From positions 1-64,000 of the forward strand of contig NZ_ATXT01000020.1 of NCBI RefSeq assembly GCF_000421825.1: a DNA stretch of 64,000 nucleotides, read 5' to 3'. Source of the DNA: Humibacter albus DSM 18994 (lineage in GTDB: Bacteria; Actinomycetota; Actinomycetes; Actinomycetales; Microbacteriaceae). This document shows, one piece after another, positions 26,539-35,330 of the stretch. The notes beneath the pieces were generated by a model that searched no databases, was not told the origin of the DNA, and saw only the letters and a program-made list of their open reading frames with translations. Made by a program: the position numbers and the translations under genes. Positions within the stretch are counted from its first letter, which is position 1. Each line of letters starts with the position of its first letter.

Positions 26539-27855
26539 ATGCGCAGCACCGACCGCGAGATCATGCGTCTCGCGGTCCCCGCGTTCGGCGCGCTCGTGGC
26601 CGAGCCGCTCTTCCTACTGGCGGACTCCGCCCTCGTCGGCCATCTCGGGGCGATCCCGCTCGCCGCCCTCGGCATCGCCGGCGCCGTGCTGCAGACGATC
26701 GTCGGCCTCATGGTGTTCCTCGCCTATGGCACGACACCGGCTGTCGCGCGACGCCTCGGCGCCGGCCATCGCCGCGAAGCACTCGAAGCCGGCGTCGACG
26801 GCATGTGGCTGGCCGCCGGCATCGGCGTGGTGCTGGCGGTGATCGGCGTGTTCGCCGCGCCGTACCTGGTGGCCGCGTTCGGTGCGCAGCGGGATGTCGC
26901 GGTGCAGGCATCCGTCTACCTCGCCATCTCGATGGCCGGTCTTCCCGCAATGCTCATCGTGTACGCGGCATCCGGACTCTTGCGCGGACTGCAGGACACG
27001 CGCACGCCGCTCTCTGTGGCATCCGGCGGGTTCGCGGCCAACATCGCGCTCAACGCCCTGTTCATCTACGGCGCAGGTCTCGGCGTGGAGGGATCCGCGA
27101 CGGGCACCGTGATCGCGCAGTGGGGCATGGCAGCGGTCTACATCGTCGTCGCGGTGCGTCACGCGCGTCGCGCAGGCGCGGTCTTGCGTCCGCGTGCGGC
27201 CGGCGTGCTCGGGCTCAGCGGCGCGGGCTGGTGGCTGTTCCTGCGCACGGCCAGCCTGCGCGCCGCGATCGTGCTCGCGGTGTTTCTGGCCACCGACATC
27301 TCCTCGGATGCCCTCGCCACCTGGCAGGTCACCATGTCGGTCTACAACGCGGTCGCTCTCGCTCTGGATGCTCTCGCCATCGCCGCGCAGGCCCTCATCG
27401 GCCACTCGCTGGGCACCGGTGACACGGAAGCCGTGCGCGCCGTGCTGCGCCGCTGCCTCTGGTGGGGTGTGGGCGGTGGAGCGGTGATCGGCGCGCTGCT
27501 GATCGCGCTGAGTCCCGTGTTCGGGTGGGTGTTCACGAGCGACCCATCGGTGCTCGCGCTGCTGCCGATTCCGCTCGCAATCCTCGGAGTGACGACGCCG
27601 CTGGGCGGCTACGTGTTCGTGCTCGACGGCGTGCTGATCGGTGCGGGAGATGCCCGCTACCTCGCACTCACGGGCTTCGCGAACCTCGCCGTGTTCGTGC
27701 CGTGCGCCTGGGCGGCCGTCGTCTTCGGCGGCTCCGCGGCACTCGCCTGGCTCACACTGGCGTTCGCGCTCGGCTACCTCGGCGCCCGTGCTCTCACCCT
27801 GGGTCTGCGCGCCCGCGGTTCCCGATGGATGGTCGTGGGCGCCGTGCGCGCCTGA
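26539..27855 (+). CDS. MATE-family efflux transporter (DinF-like)
   Basis: A 438-residue protein with about 12 membrane helices. The N-terminus reads IMRLAVPAFGALVAEPLFLLADSALVGHLG in family style (residues 8-37, quoted here only as the start IMRLAVPAFGALVAEP), and FLATDISSDALATWQV near 252 marks the start of the second half. MATE proteins export cationic drugs with Na+ or H+ exchange; the DinF branch is the closest. ATG at 26539 is preceded by TACAGT at 6 nt, so it may be leaderless. It is divergent from the ABC operon, with 130 bp between starts. Confidence 0.9.
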   Translation: MRSTDREIMRLAVPAFGALVAEPLFLLADSALVGHLGAIPLAALGIAGAVLQTIVGLMVFLAYGTTPAVARRLGAGHRREALEAGVDGMWLAAGIGVVLAVIGVFAAPYLVAAFGAQRDVAVQASVYLAISMAGLPAMLIVYAASGLLRGLQDTRTPLSVASGGFAANIALNALFIYGAGLGVEGSATGTVIAQWGMAAVYIVVAVRHARRAGAVLRPRAAGVLGLSGAGWWLFLRTASLRAAIVLAVFLATDISSDALATWQVTMSVYNAVALALDALAIAAQALIGHSLGTGDTEAVRAVLRRCLWWGVGGGAVIGALLIALSPVFGWVFTSDPSVLALLPIPLAILGVTTPLGGYVFVLDGVLIGAGDARYLALTGFANLAVFVPCAWAAVVFGGSAALAWLTLAFALGYLGARALTLGLRARGSRWMVVGAVRA

Positions 27856-27897
27856 CCGCCTCCACGCGCCGCTCCGCGCCCGCGCCGACTTCGCGCC

Positions 27898-28998
27898 CTA
27901 CGCCCGCGCCGCCGTCGTGTTGCCCACCCGCAGCACCGAGGTGAACGAGACGGTCTCGGTTTCGCGACCCTCGAGCATCCGCACGATGGCGCGCCCCGCC
28001 GCACGTCCCTTCTCGTACGCGGGCTGCTCCAGGGTGGTGAGCACGTACGGCCCAAGGCCGTCGACGCGCACGCCGTCGAAGCCGATCACGCTGAGCTCGT
28101 CGGGAACGCGGATGCCCAGCTCCTCCGCCGCGCGGATCACGCCAGCCGCCAGCAGATCGCTCTGGGCGATGATCGCCGTCGGCCGTTCGTCGGCCGCAAC
28201 GGAGAGGATCTCGCGGGCCACGCGCAGGCCCTCGTCGACGTAGCTTCCGGCGGCGGCGTACGCCGGAGCATCCGGGAACACGGCCCGCGCGCCCTCGAGA
28301 CGCTGCAGCGCGGTCGCAGACGAGCTGATCGCGATGAGGTCATCCGGGATCAGACCACGGTGATGCGCCGCGTCGAGCGGCAGCGTGATGATCGCGACGC
28401 GCTCGTGTCCGAGCTCCTGCAGGTGCCGGGCGCCGCGCACGGTGGCATCGTGGTTGTCCTGCTCGATGATGAGGATGCCCTCCGCCGGCAGCCCCTCGAT
28501 CGCCACGACCGGAATCCCCCGGTCTCGCAACGCGGAGATGCTGTCGGCGAGTCGTGGCGAGCATCCCATCAGCACCGCAGCGTCGATGGGCGCGTCCTCG
28601 ACGGTGACCGGAGGCGCCGGCTGCGGAGGCATGGCCTTCACGCCGGCGAGCTGCGGAGCGGGCGCCGCCGCCGCGAGGATGAGCAGTGCCGCATCGATGC
28701 GGCCGATCTCCTGCGACAGTCCGTCCATGGTCGCGATCTGGATCGGGTCGCGGAACGCCTCCCGCACGCGTTCCTCGATGACCACGCCGATGATGCCGGA
28801 GCGGCCTCGACGCAGCGATCGCGCTCTCGGGTCCGGTCCCGCGTAGTGAAGCTCACGGGCGGCGGCGAGCACCCGTTCCTTCGTCGCATCCGCGACGGGG
28901 CCCGAGCCGCTGAAGGCGAGCGAGGCGGTCGAGGCGGAAACCCCGGCTCTGGCTGCGACGTCGGCGAGCGTCGGGCGGCTGGAATCGTGATCGGGCAT
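27898..28998 (-). CDS. LacI-family transcriptional regulator
   Basis: A 366-residue regulator. The N-terminal helix-turn-helix is TLADVAARAGVSASTASLAF (10-29), followed by a hinge and a periplasmic-binding-protein-like sensor domain with GIIGVVIEERV, HLQELGHERVAIITLP and ELSVIGFDGVRVDGLG. The usual S-T-V-S-R recognition helix reads S-T-A-S-L, so its target differs from that of classic LacI sites. ATG at 28998 is preceded by GAAGGGAG. It is divergent from the MFS gene at 29369, and the palindrome at 29153-29166 is the probable operator. Confidence 0.92.
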   Translation of the reverse strand: MPDHDSSRPTLADVAARAGVSASTASLAFSGSGPVADATKERVLAAARELHYAGPDPRARSLRRGRSGIIGVVIEERVREAFRDPIQIATMDGLSQEIGRIDAALLILAAAAPAPQLAGVKAMPPQPAPPVTVEDAPIDAAVLMGCSPRLADSISALRDRGIPVVAIEGLPAEGILIIEQDNHDATVRGARHLQELGHERVAIITLPLDAAHHRGLIPDDLIAISSSATALQRLEGARAVFPDAPAYAAAGSYVDEGLRVAREILSVAADERPTAIIAQSDLLAAGVIRAAEELGIRVPDELSVIGFDGVRVDGLGPYVLTTLEQPAYEKGRAAGRAIVRMLEGRETETVSFTSVLRVGNTTAARA

Positions 28999-29108
28999 CC
29001 GACTCCCTTCGTGCGGCGAGCGCGCGAACGTCTCCGCCGAGATGCATGGACACTGTTCCGGCGAACAATGCGGTGGCCGTGCCGGGCGTCGGCCTGGCCG
29101 CACCCGTC

Positions 29109-29166
29109 TTGACGGGGTGCGTCCGATTCGCTAGCTTAGGCGAAAGACGCACTCGAATCGATTCGA
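29109..29166 (+). promoter_or_regulatory. promoter and LacI-type operator upstream of MFS gene
   Basis: TTGACG (29109-29114), a 17-bp spacer and TAGCTT (29132-29137) form a strong-looking promoter. Beginning 15 bp after the -10 is a perfect 14-bp palindrome with a central CG, TCGAATCGATTCGA (29153-29166), the standard form of a LacI-family operator. A repressor there would block elongation or open-complex formation. About 200 bp of leader separates it from the MFS ATG. This is the main content of the 370-bp gap 28999-29368, which also holds a GC-rich hairpin GGTGTGCGCTGCGCACC near 29236. Confidence 0.7.
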
Positions 29167-29368
29167 CACCGAGTCGGATCCCCCATACTCATCCTCCGGT
29201 GGGCAGCGGATACCGCGTCTGCGCAGTGTGCTCGGGGGTGTGCGCTGCGCACCATCCGCACCCACGGCCTCGGCCGGCCGATTCTGATCCCAGCGGTCGG
29301 CCGAGGCACTCCTCCCCAACAACCCCTTCTTCTCCAACCCGGCCGCAGCGCCCAAAGATCGAACGAGC

Positions 29369-30676
29369 ATGGCACGCACCGACACCGCATCCCCCCGAGT
29401 CCGCATCGCACCGGAGCTGCGCGCCTGGCGCAACGCGCTCTTCGTCATCTTCATCGTGAGCGGCCTGTACCTCTCGACGTGGGTCTCGCGCGTACCGGGC
29501 GTGCGCGACTCCCTGCACCTCTCGACGGATGTCGTCGGCCTGATCCTGCTCGGCGTCTCGATCGGCGCCATCATCGGCCTCGTCGTCGCACCGAGCATTC
29601 AGGCACGATTCGGCACGAAGGTCGGCATGACGCTCGTGCTGTGCACGGCCGCGATCGGGGTCGCCGTCATCGGTGTGGGCACCACCGTGCTGGTCTCACT
29701 CCCGATCGTCATCATCGGCCTGGCGCTGCTCGGTCTCGGCAATGGCGCCATCGACGTGATGATGAACGTCTCGGCGGCAGCCGTCGAGCGGCGCATCGGC
29801 CGCACGATCATGCCCTTCATGCACGCCTGCTTCAGCATCGGCACGGTCGTCGGCGCCGGCATCGGGGCCGCGGCCGCCGCCCTGGGCATCTCGATCTTCT
29901 GGCACTTCCTCGGCATGACGGTGGTCACGATCGTCGCCGGAGTCGCCGCGGTGCGATTCGTGCCGAACACGCAAGACGTCGTGGATGCCGACCAGCGCGC
30001 TCTCGACGCCTTCGACGATCCGTCCGTCGCCGCCCCCGCGCGCCGGCGCTCGTTCACCGAGACGGTGAAGTCGCAGCTCACGGTGTGGGCCGACCTGCGC
30101 CTCGTTCTGATCGGCATCGTCATGCTCGGCATGGCGTTCGCCGAGGGCTCCGCCAACGACTGGATCGCGCTGGCATCGGTGGACGGCCACGGCCTGACGA
30201 ACGCGGGCGGAGCGCTCGTGCTCGACGTGTTCGTCGCCGCGATGACCGTCGGCCGTGTCGTCGGCGGCCCCGCCGTCGACCGCATCGGACGCGTCTGGTC
30301 GATCCGTGTCACGGCCGGACTGGGCGTGATCGGCCTGCTCATGTTCATCCTGGTCCCCGCGCCCTGGGCCTACGTCGTCGGCGTCGTGCTCTGGGGCCTC
30401 GGAGCCTCGCTGGGATTCCCGCTCGGCATGTCGGCCGCGGCCGACGACGAGAGGAACGCCACCGCCCGGGTGTCGGCCGTCGCGATGATCGGCTACGTCG
30501 CGTTCCTGGCCGGCCCGCCGATCATCGGCTTCCTCGGCCAGCAGATCGGCATCCTGAACGCCCTGTTCGTCATCCTCGTCCTACTCGTCGCCGCCTTCTT
30601 CTGCGCCCCGGCTCTGCGACAGCAGCAGCACGCCGACAGAGCGACCACCCCAGCACCCGAACGCGACCTCGCCTGA
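29369..30676 (+). CDS. MFS transporter
   Basis: A 435-residue protein with about 12 membrane helices. The first helix has NALFVIFIVSGLYLSTWVSR, and a family feature is the loop GLGNGAIDVMMNVSAAAVER near 130, found in MFS members related to sugar or drug carriers (the YbjJ/FsgB-like group). The C-terminal tail is charged. With the divergent LacI regulator and an operator downstream of its promoter, it is likely induced by its own substrate, most likely a carbohydrate or an aromatic compound. The start ATG has only a weak ribosome site, so the exact start is less certain. Confidence 0.85.
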   Translation: MARTDTASPRVRIAPELRAWRNALFVIFIVSGLYLSTWVSRVPGVRDSLHLSTDVVGLILLGVSIGAIIGLVVAPSIQARFGTKVGMTLVLCTAAIGVAVIGVGTTVLVSLPIVIIGLALLGLGNGAIDVMMNVSAAAVERRIGRTIMPFMHACFSIGTVVGAGIGAAAAALGISIFWHFLGMTVVTIVAGVAAVRFVPNTQDVVDADQRALDAFDDPSVAAPARRRSFTETVKSQLTVWADLRLVLIGIVMLGMAFAEGSANDWIALASVDGHGLTNAGGALVLDVFVAAMTVGRVVGGPAVDRIGRVWSIRVTAGLGVIGLLMFILVPAPWAYVVGVVLWGLGASLGFPLGMSAAADDERNATARVSAVAMIGYVAFLAGPPIIGFLGQQIGILNALFVILVLLVAAFFCAPALRQQQHADRATTPAPERDLA

Positions 30677-30690
30677 CCGGCGCCCGACAT

Positions 30691-30828
30691 CCACGCCGCC
30701 CACCAGCCGTGCGCGCCCGCCAGCCACGCCGCCCACCAGCCATGCGCGCCCACCAGCCACGCCGCCCACCAGCCGTGCGCGCCCGGCCATGCGCGCCCAC
30801 GAGCGATGCCGCCCACCAGCCATCCGCG
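30691..30828. repeat. 33-bp tandem repeat, about four copies
   Basis: After the MFS stop a 33-bp unit containing CGCCGCCCACCAGCC is repeated at 30691-30723, 30724-30756 and 30757-30803 (longer, with part duplicated), then partly to 30828. Copies differ at a few bases. It directly joins the 69-bp hairpin element at 30829. No reading frame on either strand looks like a gene. Confidence 0.75.
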
Positions 30829-30897
30829 CACTGATTCAGGCTATTTCGGCTCAGCACGCAGATATATGGACATGAGGCGAAATAGCCTGAAATAGTG
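30829..30897. repeat. 69-bp hairpin element, family II copy 1
   Basis: The ends CACTGATTCAGG and CCTGAAATAGTG are inverted repeats, and TTCAGGCTATTTCG pairs perfectly with CGAAATAGCCTGAA to give a 14-bp stem around a loop of about 31 nt. A second copy of the same length is at 39223-39291. The loop matches that copy only when one is reversed (about 28 of 37 positions including flanks), so the element has a direction and the two copies point opposite ways. Confidence 0.85.
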
Positions 30898-30948
30898 TCG
30901 GAGACCGGACGTCCCGCGCACGTCGCCGGCATCCGTTACCCTCAACGG

Positions 30949-31644
30949 GTGCGGTTGGTTGTGGCTCGGTGCTCAGTGGACTACGCGGGGCGATTGAGCG
31001 CCCATCTCCCCCTGGCGACGCGCCTTCTCGTGCTCAAGGCGGACGGCAGCGTGCTGGTGCACTCCGACGGCGGTTCGTACAAGCCGCTGAACTGGATGAG
31101 CCCGCCCTGCACACTCACCGTTTCCGAGCCCGACGAAGCGCAGACGGATGCCGGCGCTCAGCAGATCTGGACCGTCACCCACACCAAGACTTCCGACCGC
31201 CTCATCGTGAGCGTGCACGAGGTGCTGCACGACTCCCAGCACGAACTCGGTGTCGATCCCGGCCTGCAGAAGGATGGCGTCGAAGCACACCTGCAGAAGC
31301 TGCTGGCGGAGCAGATCCATCGGCTCGGCGAAGGACACACTCTGGTGCGTCGTGAATACATGACCGCGATCGGGCCGGTCGATATTCTGGCGCGCGATTC
31401 GGACGGGCATTCCGTCGCCGTTGAACTCAAGCGTCGCGGCGACATCGACGGCGTCGAGCAGTTGACGCGCTATCTGGAATTGATGAACCGGGACCCGCTT
31501 CTCGCGCCTGTGGCAGGCGTGTTCGCCGCACAGGAGATCAAACCGCAGGCCCGCACGCTCGCAGAAGATCGCGGCATCCGCTGTGTTGTTCTGGATTACG
31601 ACGAGATGCGAGGAATCGACGACTCACTCAGCCGACTCTTCTAG
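30949..31644 (+). CDS. nucS: mismatch-specific endonuclease NucS
   Basis: NucS (EndoMS, DUF91) cuts both strands at mispaired bases and replaces MutS-MutL repair in most actinobacteria. GTG at 30949 gives [21 protein letters not shown], the usual N-terminus, and TACCCT lies 6 nt upstream, so the message may be leaderless. The catalytic core [12 protein letters not shown] with VAVELKRRG (about 142-164) contains the Asp, Glu and Lys of the nuclease. Length 231 residues is normal and the C-terminus ends SLSRLF, similar to the clamp-binding tail of the family. Confidence 0.95.
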   Translation: MRLVVARCSVDYAGRLSAHLPLATRLLVLKADGSVLVHSDGGSYKPLNWMSPPCTLTVSEPDEAQTDAGAQQIWTVTHTKTSDRLIVSVHEVLHDSQHELGVDPGLQKDGVEAHLQKLLAEQIHRLGEGHTLVRREYMTAIGPVDILARDSDGHSVAVELKRRGDIDGVEQLTRYLELMNRDPLLAPVAGVFAAQEIKPQARTLAEDRGIRCVVLDYDEMRGIDDSLSRLF

Positions 31645-31733
31645 GTCGTGTTGTTGGGCTCGCGGGCGGGCGAGGATGTGCTCGGCAGGTCGATGACGTA
31701 CACCGCGGCGCAGCGCGAGTATGGCAATACGGC

Positions 31734-32075
31734 CTAGGAGTTGGCGCGGTATTCGTCCATGAGCGAGGCCGGAATACGACCGCGATCCGACACTGTGTGG
31801 CCGTGCGAACGCAGCCATTCGCGGACCGCGCCGAGATCTTCCTTCGAGGAGCGGGAGGCGCGTGCGGATGCCACGCCGCGAGTGCTGCGTGCCGTGCGAC
31901 GGCCCGCATCGACGAACGGCTTCAGCGCGTCGCGCAAAGCCTTCGCATTCTTGTCGTTCAGGTCGATCTCATAGGAGATGCCGTCGAGCGCGAAAAAGAC
32001 GGTCTCGCCGTTTCCGTTCTCGATTTCGACGTCCTCGATATCGTCGACCAGAATCACAGTGGTTTTCTTCGCCAT
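31734..32075 (-). CDS. lsr2: Lsr2 nucleoid-associated protein
   Basis: Lsr2 bridges AT-rich DNA and silences acquired genes in actinobacteria. The 113 residues show the family layout: N-terminal dimerisation part MAKKTTVILVDDIEDVE, a middle with GISYEIDLNDKNAKALRDAL split by family as the second beta-strand and helix, and a C-terminal AT-hook-like DNA-binding domain, VREWLRSHGHTVSDRGRIP (about 85-103). The RGR core is present. TAGGGT lies 6 nt before the ATG on the minus strand, so it may be leaderless. It is convergent with nucS. Confidence 0.95.
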   Translation of the reverse strand: MAKKTTVILVDDIEDVEIENGNGETVFFALDGISYEIDLNDKNAKALRDALKPFVDAGRRTARSTRGVASARASRSSKEDLGAVREWLRSHGHTVSDRGRIPASLMDEYRANS

Positions 32076-32428
32076 GCGATAACCCTACGTAATTGCGATG
32101 TCTCGTGGCAATCGCCGCGCTATTCGACGGGGAGAACTCGGACGCATTCTCATCATCGCAGGCGGTAGAGGCATTCGTCGGATATTCGTTCGGCGCCTTG
32201 TTCTTCAGATGTCGGTTCTGTCGCTCAGCTGTTGTTCCTATCGCGCAGATGTCGGTCTTGTCGGTCAGATCTGAAGGGGGCAGGATTCGATGCGACATTC
32301 GGTCGGTGCAATGCGTCGGTCCCCCTGGGAACCGTCGACCGGAGTCGGCCACCCGGGGAGCAGTCAACCGGAGTCGGCCACCCGGGGGGCCGGGGAATGG
32401 GACATCGGTGCCGGGTAGCGTGGAGCAG
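32076..32428. other. intergenic region with two pairs of direct repeats
   Basis: Between the divergent lsr2 and sseB-like genes no gene is convincing. Two copies of CAGATGTCGGTYYTGTCGSTCAG occur at 32206 and 32246 (spacing 40 bp). Two identical copies of a 21-bp unit (ACCGGAGTCGGCCACCCGG and two more G) lie at 32338-32358 and 32367-32387. On the lsr2 side TAGGGT (32082-32087, minus) is 6 nt from its ATG; on the other side TAGCGT (32416-32421) is 7 nt from the GTG at 32429. An open frame crosses the region but its translation is not protein-like. Confidence 0.6.
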
Positions 32429-32863
32429 GTGAAACCACGACCTCCCTTTCCCAAGAGCTACGAGAACACGGCGGTGCGTCGCGCTCTGGAGTCGCTCGCC
32501 GCGACACCGAGCCTGGAGGGCCTCGAGGAGCTGCTGACGGCATCCATGAAGGGCGGACTCGTGGTGGATGTCACCGGCTCGAGCCCCGAGACCGGCACCC
32601 GCGTGCGCACCATTGCCTCCACCGACGGCCGCCCGGTGCTTCCGCTCTTTACCTCCATTCGCGAACTCCAGACCGCCGTGGGCAAGACCAATGACGAGCT
32701 GGAGGTCGAGGGATCGCTCGTGCAGTCGGTGATCATCCCCGCTCGCGAGGCGCTCGAACTCATCGGCACCGCCGATTTCATCGCTGTGCAGTTCAACCCC
32801 GGAACGCACGCGCAGGTGGTCGCTCGCGAGCACGTCGAGGCGGCTCTCGCAAAAAGGTCGTAA
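32429..32863 (+). CDS. SseB-family protein
   Basis: The protein matches the SseB N-terminal domain family in actinobacteria: VKPRPPFPKSYENTAVRRAL at the start, then RPVLPLFTSIRELQTAVG and ALELIGTADFIAVQFNPGTH. The family role is unclear in these bacteria. GTG at 32429 is chosen because TAGCGT lies 7 nt upstream, the leaderless layout; a GTG at 32408 would add 7 residues. It ends 12 bp before the HAD gene. Confidence 0.78.
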   Translation: MKPRPPFPKSYENTAVRRALESLAATPSLEGLEELLTASMKGGLVVDVTGSSPETGTRVRTIASTDGRPVLPLFTSIRELQTAVGKTNDELEVEGSLVQSVIIPAREALELIGTADFIAVQFNPGTHAQVVAREHVEAALAKRS

Positions 32864-32875
32864 TATACCCGGGCC

Positions 32876-33571
32876 ATGACTTTCCCGACTTCGATCATGA
32901 GCGAACAGCCCACTCGGACCACGACAACGTGGTCTGGAGTGCTGTTCGATCTCGACGGCACGCTGACCGACTCCGCCCCGGGCATCACTGCATCTCTTGC
33001 GGGCGCCCTCGCTGACATCGGCCGCCCCGTGCCCAGCCCCGACGACCTCACCGTGCACGTCGGCCCGCCTCTGCATGAGACGCTCCGCTCGCTCGGCCTC
33101 GACCCCGACGAATCCGCAGAGGCGCTTGTCGCCTACCGCGCCCGCGCCGATTACACCGACGTGAACGGCAATGCCGTGTTCCCCGGCATGGTCGGCCTGC
33201 TGCGCGCCCTGAACGAGGCCGGCGTGCCCGTCGCGCTGGCCACGAGCAAGCCCGTGCAACGCGCGAGGCGCATCATCGACCACTTCGGCCTGCTTCCGTA
33301 CTTCACGGTCATCGGCGGCTCGGACGAGTCCCAGCACATCGACACCAAAGCCGACGTCATCCGCTCGGTGGTCGAGCAGTTGGATGCCCGTGACATCGAC
33401 ACGTCCCACCTCGTGATGGTGGGCGACCGCGGCCACGACGTGCTCGGCGCCGAGGCCAACGGCGTCCCCACCGTTCTCGTCGAATGGGGCTACGGCTCGC
33501 CGGTCGAGGCGGTCGGCGCCATGGCCGTCGTGCACTCGGCCGATCAACTGCGTACTCTGCTGCTCGGCTGA
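32876..33571 (+). CDS. HAD-superfamily phosphatase (phosphoglycolate phosphatase-like)
   Basis: The protein has all four HAD motifs: FDLDGTLTDS (about 24-33) with the nucleophile aspartate, ALATSKP near 121, a lysine in TKADVI, and MVGDRGHDVLGAEANG near 181. Class C1 cap features lie between motifs I and II. The size (231 residues) and motifs fit PGP or pyrophosphatase-like members, which dephosphorylate small metabolites. ATG at 32876 or at 32897 (MSEQPTRT) may be used. It follows sseB closely and may be co-transcribed, although TAATAT at 32861-32866 could be its own -10. Confidence 0.88.
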   Translation: MTFPTSIMSEQPTRTTTTWSGVLFDLDGTLTDSAPGITASLAGALADIGRPVPSPDDLTVHVGPPLHETLRSLGLDPDESAEALVAYRARADYTDVNGNAVFPGMVGLLRALNEAGVPVALATSKPVQRARRIIDHFGLLPYFTVIGGSDESQHIDTKADVIRSVVEQLDARDIDTSHLVMVGDRGHDVLGAEANGVPTVLVEWGYGSPVEAVGAMAVVHSADQLRTLLLG

Positions 33572-33610
33572 CGCGCCCGCAAGCCCTCGGTCCGCCGCCA
33601 GAGGCGTCGG

Positions 33611-33616
33611 TATAGT
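33611..33616 (+). promoter_or_regulatory. -10 box for a leaderless universal stress protein transcript
   Basis: TATAGT lies 6 nt before the ATG at 33623. It is one of the best -10 matches in the window and the distance predicts an mRNA starting at the start codon. Confidence 0.5.
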
Positions 33617-33622
33617 GCCAAC

Positions 33623-34171
33623 ATGACCGAGGCAGCAGGTTCGCAGGCCGCGGGTGCGGCATCCGTTCGTCCTCTCGTCGTAGGAGTCGTCGCCGACGTC
33701 CCCGACGCGGTGATCACCGAGGCGGCCTCGCTCGCCGCCGATCTCGGCTCGCCGCTGTTGTTCGTCACGGTGGAGCCCCTGCGATATTCGATCAGCACGC
33801 TGCCCGACGGGTCCGTGCTGTCGATGCCGCTCGACCCCGATGTGCCCGACGCGCAGGAGGAGACGTTCGATCCGGACCTCGCACAGCGGGTGCGCGATCT
33901 CGTGCCGCACGCCGAGGCCGCCTTCCTCGCCCGCGCCGGTGACCCTGCCATCGAATTGGCCCGGCTCGCGGAGGAGCGCGATGCGCGCGCCATCGCGGTG
34001 GGCACGCGCAAGCCCGGATTCCGGGCCAGTCTCGAGGAGTTCCTGGCCGGTTCAATCGCGGTGAGTCTCGCGCACAACCAGGCACGGCCCGTCATCGTGA
34101 TCCCTGTCGCGCACACCATGGAGGGCCACGATCCGGCCCGGCGCAGCGCGCCCGTCGACGACGCTTCGTAA
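33623..34171 (+). CDS. universal stress protein family
   Basis: A single-domain UspA-like protein of 182 residues. The nucleotide-binding signature G-x2-G-x9-G-(S/T) is visible in GTRKPGFRASLEEFLAGS (about 132-149), after ARAIAV, and the domain closes with ARPVIVIPV. Such proteins bind ATP and respond to stress; no target is known. It ends 40 bp before a run of 31-bp tandem repeats. Confidence 0.88.
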   Translation: MTEAAGSQAAGAASVRPLVVGVVADVPDAVITEAASLAADLGSPLLFVTVEPLRYSISTLPDGSVLSMPLDPDVPDAQEETFDPDLAQRVRDLVPHAEAAFLARAGDPAIELARLAEERDARAIAVGTRKPGFRASLEEFLAGSIAVSLAHNQARPVIVIPVAHTMEGHDPARRSAPVDDAS

Positions 34172-34213
34172 CGCCGCTCCCTCCCGCCGCCGCATCCGAC
34201 CCGCAGTTTGCGA

Positions 34214-34376
34214 CAGCGGAGTCGTCCCCACTCGCGGAGCCTCACAGCGGAGCTGTCGCCGCTCGTGGAGCCTCACAGCGGAGCTGTCGCCGCTCGTGGA
34301 GCCTCACAGCGGAGCCGTCCCCACTTCGCGGAGCCTCACAGCGGAGCCGTCCCCACTTCGTGGTGCGCTCAGCGGA
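34214..34376. repeat. 31-bp tandem repeat, five copies plus a partial one
   Basis: Units beginning CAGCGGAG start at 34214, 34245, 34276, 34307 and 34339, with a partial one at 34370; lengths are 31-32 bp. Units 2 and 3 are identical. Two sequence types alternate in blocks (TGTCGCCGCT and CGTCCCCAC), and in units 2-3 AGCGG can pair with CCGCT. The array lies between convergent genes and enters the last codons of the ABC ATPase. There are no unique spacers, so it is not a CRISPR. Confidence 0.9.
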
Positions 34377-35169
34377 GAGTCGCGGCTTTGTCCGTGCGCA
34401 CACTCCAGCGACCTTCGACCCGCAGAATCGAGAGCGGGTAGTCGAGCGCATCACTGACGAGCGGCCCGGTGAGCACGGCATCCGCGTCGCCCTGCGCGAG
34501 CACCCGGCCGTCGCGCAGCAGCATCGCGTGCGTGGTCGACGCCGGAAGCTCTTCGAGGTGGTGGGTGACCAGCACGCTGGCAAGATCCGGATGCCGCGCT
34601 CTCAGCTCGTCCACCCGGTCGAGGAGGTGCTCCCGTGCCGCGATGTCCAGCCCGGTGGTCGGTTCGTCGAGCAGCAGCAGCCCCGGGTCGGGCATCAGCG
34701 CGCGGGCGATGAGCGCGCGGCCGCGCTCACCCTGCGAGAGCGTCTGCCAGCGGGCTTCCCGCCGATCCGTCATGCCCATGAGCTCGATCAGCTCGTCGAT
34801 ACGGGCGCTCTCGGCCTCGGAGGGCGCCCACCGCATCATGAGTTCCTGGGTACCGGTCACCCCGGTGGCGACGACCTCGCGCACCGTCAGCGGCGAGCGC
34901 ACCTCGTGCCGCGGATTCACATGACCGATGATCGAGCGCAGCTCGCGCAGGTCGACGCGACCGAGGCGGTTGCCGAGAACGTCGACGCTCCCGGTCGTCG
35001 GATGCTGCACCGCTCCGAGCAGGCTGAGCAGCGTCGACTTGCCTGCGCCGTTCGCCCCGATCAGAGCCCAGTGCTGGCCGCGGTCGACTTCGAGCGAGAT
35101 CGCCGAGAGGATGGCGCGCCCCTGGCGCACGAACGAGACGTCGGACACGGTGAGGATGCGATCGGGCAC
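34369..35169 (-). CDS. ABC transporter ATP-binding protein
   Basis: The 266-residue protein has a complete ATPase: Walker A GANGAGKSTL near 36, Q-loop region, signature LSQGERGRALIARAL (about 145-159), Walker B LLLLDEPTTGLD and the switch VLVTHHLEELPAS. It resembles ATPases of the YlmA/ModF type that lack an adjacent permease, and no membrane partner is found here. GTG at 35167-35169 is chosen, with CAGAAT 6 nt upstream; the longer frame would translate the repeats at 35200-35330. Its 3' end is partly made of the tandem repeat array. Confidence 0.88.
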   Translation of the reverse strand: MPDRILTVSDVSFVRQGRAILSAISLEVDRGQHWALIGANGAGKSTLLSLLGAVQHPTTGSVDVLGNRLGRVDLRELRSIIGHVNPRHEVRSPLTVREVVATGVTGTQELMMRWAPSEAESARIDELIELMGMTDRREARWQTLSQGERGRALIARALMPDPGLLLLDEPTTGLDIAAREHLLDRVDELRARHPDLASVLVTHHLEELPASTTHAMLLRDGRVLAQGDADAVLTGPLVSDALDYPLSILRVEGRWSVRTDKAATLR

Positions 35170-35199
35170 CGATCCATTCTGGCCGACCGTTCCCGTGGG

Positions 35200-35330
35200 C
35201 CGCTTCCGGGGACCGTCCCCGAGAACCGTTCCCCGAGAGCCGTTCCCCGCAGGCCATCCCCGAGAGCCGTCCCCCGGATCCGCCCCCGCAGACCATCCCC
35301 GAGGGCCGTGCCCGCAGACCGTTCCGGAGG
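35200..35330. repeat. degenerate GC-rich tandem repeat
   Basis: Upstream of the ABC ATPase gene a short motif, CCGTTCCCCGAGAG and variants such as CCATCCCCGAGAG, recurs about seven times at 13-28 bp spacing. The remainder of the 35170-35431 gap shows nothing else. It would be translated as a glycine/arginine-rich string in the long upstream frame, which is not protein-like. Confidence 0.6.

Noticed and set aside
31734-33571. Defence island around NucS and Lsr2
   Set aside because: The genes are core actinobacterial functions and no restriction, toxin or effector gene accompanies them.
34214-34376. CRISPR array
   Set aside because: The repeats are back to back without unique spacers and no cas gene is nearby.
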